Assembly: GCA_011009095.1 (NCBI GenBank)
Contig: VTPC01090599.1
Location: forward strand, 400,009-464,008
From: Ignelater luminosus
Lineage: Eukaryota > Arthropoda > Insecta > Coleoptera > Elateridae
Length of the DNA stretch: 64,000 nucleotides
Direction of reading: 5' to 3'
The position numbers and the translations under genes were made by a program. This document shows, piece after piece, positions 60,944 through 64,000 of this stretch. The notes beneath the pieces were generated by a model. That model saw only the letters and a program-made list of their open reading frames with translations, was not told where the DNA came from and searched no databases. Numbering within the stretch: the stretch's first letter is position 1; every line of letters begins with the position of its first letter.

Positions 60944-61067
60944 TTTTGGATTTGCTGGTTTGAGTGGTCTGTTTTTGTTGAATAGTACCCCGACGTTTCA
61001 TTATTTTGGCCTTAGGTTTTCTAGCTTAAGGAAGTTTTGGAAGAAACTCCCCTTTGGTAGAGGGGGT

Positions 61068-61346
61068 GTGACATTATTTTAAATGTCAATAGAAATTATG
61101 CGCAGATTTACCTTTTTGTGAACATCTTTTGAACTTGTCAAGAGTTTTTGGTTGTGTAAGCTTTTTTTTTTGAAAGAATTTTTAGTTGGTGTTAACTATT
61201 ATGACCTTTTCTGTTTGGTCCTTGAGACTCTTGTTTTTGGTGGTCACAGATAGTGACCATTGTATATATATTTTGTGTATAGTTTTTCTCATAGTTACTT
61301 TTATTTTCTTTTTATTTTGGTTTTTCTTTTTCTTTTCGGTTTTCTT
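61068..61346 (+). repeat. GT-skewed repeat unit, internally deleted copy
   Basis: 61068-61161 matches 58618-58712, and 61162-61346 matches 60762-60943, both with only a few differences. The two blocks are joined at a T-run (61162-61171), so ~2.05 kb present in the long copy is absent here. Confidence 0.85.
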
Positions 61347-64000
61347 ACAAACTTTGCAATTGAATGACTTCCTATTGGTTTAAAATGAGGTAGTCTAACT
61401 TGCCACTGTATATTTGTACGTAAATGCAAAATAATAATAAGCTTTAATGCATGCAGCCTTATTCGATTTTTCCTTCTAATTTTAGCTTACATATTGTATC
61501 GATTATAATTACTATTTGCTATAAATTCATTAGTTTCATTAGAATCATTATATTAAATGCTTTGAATGCGATTAATATTTCATTCAAGGGCTGAAATTAT
61601 AATAAAGCTGTGCTGAGTTAAGAGGAAAATCGATTTGCACGTTAGCCTCTTAGTTTTACACAATAGGATATATTTTGATAAATAAAATTTGGAAAACCAT
61701 GGCGTTTCGGCAGAATTATTTAAGTAGATTGCACAAATTTATCAGTTCACTGTTTTAGTTACTACAATTTTGCATTTTTAGTTAAAGTAGAATTGAATTG
61801 AATTGAAATAGCTAGTTTCAATGATCACCATTAGACTTTGAAACGAAAGAGAAAATAAATTAAAGTATACTGCGAGGGCTTCAAAACAAACAGCGCAACC
61901 AGAAAGACATACGCAAAAAATAAAATAAACTAGTGAAGTAAATATGAAATTCTGTCGTTTGCTGTGGAATAATATTGTACTTTTAGCATGCCTTTTACTT
62001 ACAGTACGTGGGTATAACGGTAAAAAATAGTACTAAAACAATTTTTGTAGTCTCTACATGTTTTCTTCGTAAATGTACCGTCTATACTTGCTGAAGCATT
62101 GCTTCCAAGAATTAACGCTGTTCTTCGGTTTTTTTAGACGATTTCTTACCGCAGCTATCTATTTTCATTAGCTGTGACGTAAACTTTGCTAGAGGTTTAT
62201 AAATTATTCCCAAATATTATTCATTTCTTATAAATAAGTTTTCACAAAAAACATTTCTCTTTTCTTTCTGAGAGAAATGATATTTTTTCGTAAAGATAAT
62301 AACTTAAGCTTCTTAAACCCGCATTAATAACTAATTAAGATGTGGAGTGTTTTCATTAAATTTTCTTCTTTAAAATATACTTTTTTCTCTTCTAGCATTT
62401 TTCAGTACGGATACTGTTCATTTTTTAAATTTAAGCCGTCGATTCATTTCTCCGCTTACATATAAAATTGCTCGAAACTTTTAATATACACCCACGTTCT
62501 AGAACTTTGATGCTACGGTAACGATTGATGCCATCAAAACAGAAACTAACAATTTATATTAATTAGGGCCTTAAAAGATAGAAAGCTGCGGAAACATTCA
62601 TTAAAAATGAGGAGGCAGAGAATTTTTACTTTTTAAGAAATATTAGCATATTTTATCATTAATGTTCTTTCCATTTATTAATAATCCAATAAAGACGTAA
62701 ACATTTTTGTATTTTTGTTTTTAACAATTTTTTAAATATTCCACTTACTGCAGATATGCAAAAGAGAAAGCTGTTAGACCAAAATAGAGAAACTAATAAT
62801 AGCATTTTTTGTTACTACTACGCTTTGTAACTAAAATCCTTGTGTGGAGAGCATTGATTTTTATTTCATATCGTGATATCAGGCAATAGACTTCCTGCAT
62901 ATAAACTACAAATGGAAAAGGCGTACAATGCTTTATTCTGCAATTGATATAAAAGTACTGCGATACGCGGTTCATGTATCACAAAGCTTTTCAAGTGCAC
63001 ACCAAGAAGATATTTAGCGGATATTGCATTAAAAATTCCTATTCTATCAATGTACCAAAGGAAATCTTCACTAACCTTATGCTATATTAAATACGTTGGG
63101 TTGCGTCTCGTCGCCTCGTAATAATAATAAATGCTTTTCTCGAGCGAAATGTTTATCTCTTAAAACGTCCAATGGCAAACAATAACAAGAACTGTCCTTG
63201 AGATGCGATTTTCTTTCTATGAGAATATTGTGGAGATAATAAAAGAATGACCACATTTGAAACTGTTTATCGCCAAGTTCTTTTATTTATTAAAATCTTA
63301 CTTTTGTGGTAGTGGACTCCAAGGGTAATTTTTATTATACGAGAAAAATCATTCTATGTTGTGACATTAAATAAACGACCCGCAAGATGTAATTTTATCA
63401 AACTTAATGTGTGTGAAGGTAAAACTAAAAACTAAATCTCGAGTGATTGATTGAGTTGTAGTCATTTAAGTCAGAAGATAAATGTTGAAGTAACAAATAA
63501 TAACAAAAAATCTAGAAGTTGGAATGGCAACAGTTTTTCTAAATAAATTGAGATTAGACAAATGACCCACTAACTTATTAGTTACACAAAAGATGACATG
63601 TGCAAATGACTTATTGATAACAATTAGCTGCATATGCTGGAGCCCACTGAATAAATCAAGATACAAAAATGTTACCGTTAAAACCGAAAACCAGGAAAAA
63701 TTAGTTATACCTAGGTATGTGTGAAAACTAGTTTTAACTAGTTAAGACGCGATCTCACCGCTACTTTTCTTGAAAACGCGAAAAAATATTTCTCGCTATA
63801 GCAAGTCGGGTTTTAACTGACATTTTTCAATGAAAACTAGTTCTAACCATCTCTACCTTAGAAATAACTACAGCAAGATTATTATTGCTTGTCCAAAAAA
63901 AAATGTTTTCCGCAGATGATGTTATCTATATTTGATTCCGTTTACTGTCATTTACTTAAAGGATGAAGTTGGCCACTAAAATATTCTTTTTGTAATGAAA
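61347..64000. other. Gene-free AT-rich interval to window end
   Basis: No coding sequence, RNA gene or bounded element was found. The small ORFs present have no family motif. Confidence 0.4.

Noticed and set aside
1..64000. CRISPR arrays, bacterial operons, rRNA genes
   Set aside because: No regularly spaced repeats, no ribosome-binding-site-linked gene clusters and no rRNA-like sequence; all the evidence points to eukaryotic DNA.

Overview
The window reads as a gene-poor, AT-rich, transposon-filled stretch of a large arthropod genome, most likely an insect. The evidence is the set of decayed mobile elements: Tc1 and Tigger/pogo transposases, endonuclease/RT LINEs, a Ty1/copia relic, a TTAA-flanked piggyBac-like element, and three multicopy ORF families that I recognise from arthropod genomes. 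I found no intact host gene. One 56-bp stretch with splice-like borders on the minus strand (1055-1110) is the only weak host-exon candidate.

Layout. 1-3300: the C-terminal part of one arthropod repetitive protein (14-406), then a frameshifted copy of a second one with zinc-binding-type cysteines (1672-3278). 7500-9045: minus-strand LINE relic. 15861-15951: tRNA-like sequence. 16764-18517: doubtful third LTR-like block. 18900-19370: minus-strand LINE RT fragment. 22368-23405: short Tc1 element with DD34E residues in place. 23782-27798: minus-strand Tigger/pogo transposase cut by an LTR-like block (24507-26658, target duplication GTGT). 28402-29341: piggyBac-like element between TTAA sites. 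30720-32590: copia pol relic. 32640-34015: minus-strand LINE with an internal deletion, then a SINE-like unit. 37338-42067: plus-strand LINE that carries a second LTR-like block (37563-39188, target duplication ACAT) and itself interrupts an unidentified minus-strand coding sequence (42788-42082, continuing at 37337-37241). 44735-45790: element with ~200-bp inverted repeats. 45830-46640: another arthropod repetitive ORF pseudogene. 54964-55260: mariner-like transposase tail. 57347-61346: MITE, degenerate tandem repeat and a long GT-skewed duplicated block.

The strongest results are nested insertions that can be checked internally. Removing each LTR-like block plus one target duplication restores an open reading frame across the join, once in the Tigger transposase and once in LINE ORF1. 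The two blocks share a 3' end with two clear stem-loops, one of which has a compensatory base change. The most novel item is the unidentified minus-strand coding sequence into which the LINE inserted.

All identifications come from reading translations and motifs by eye. Family names are given only where motifs are clear, and element borders without target duplications are approximate.
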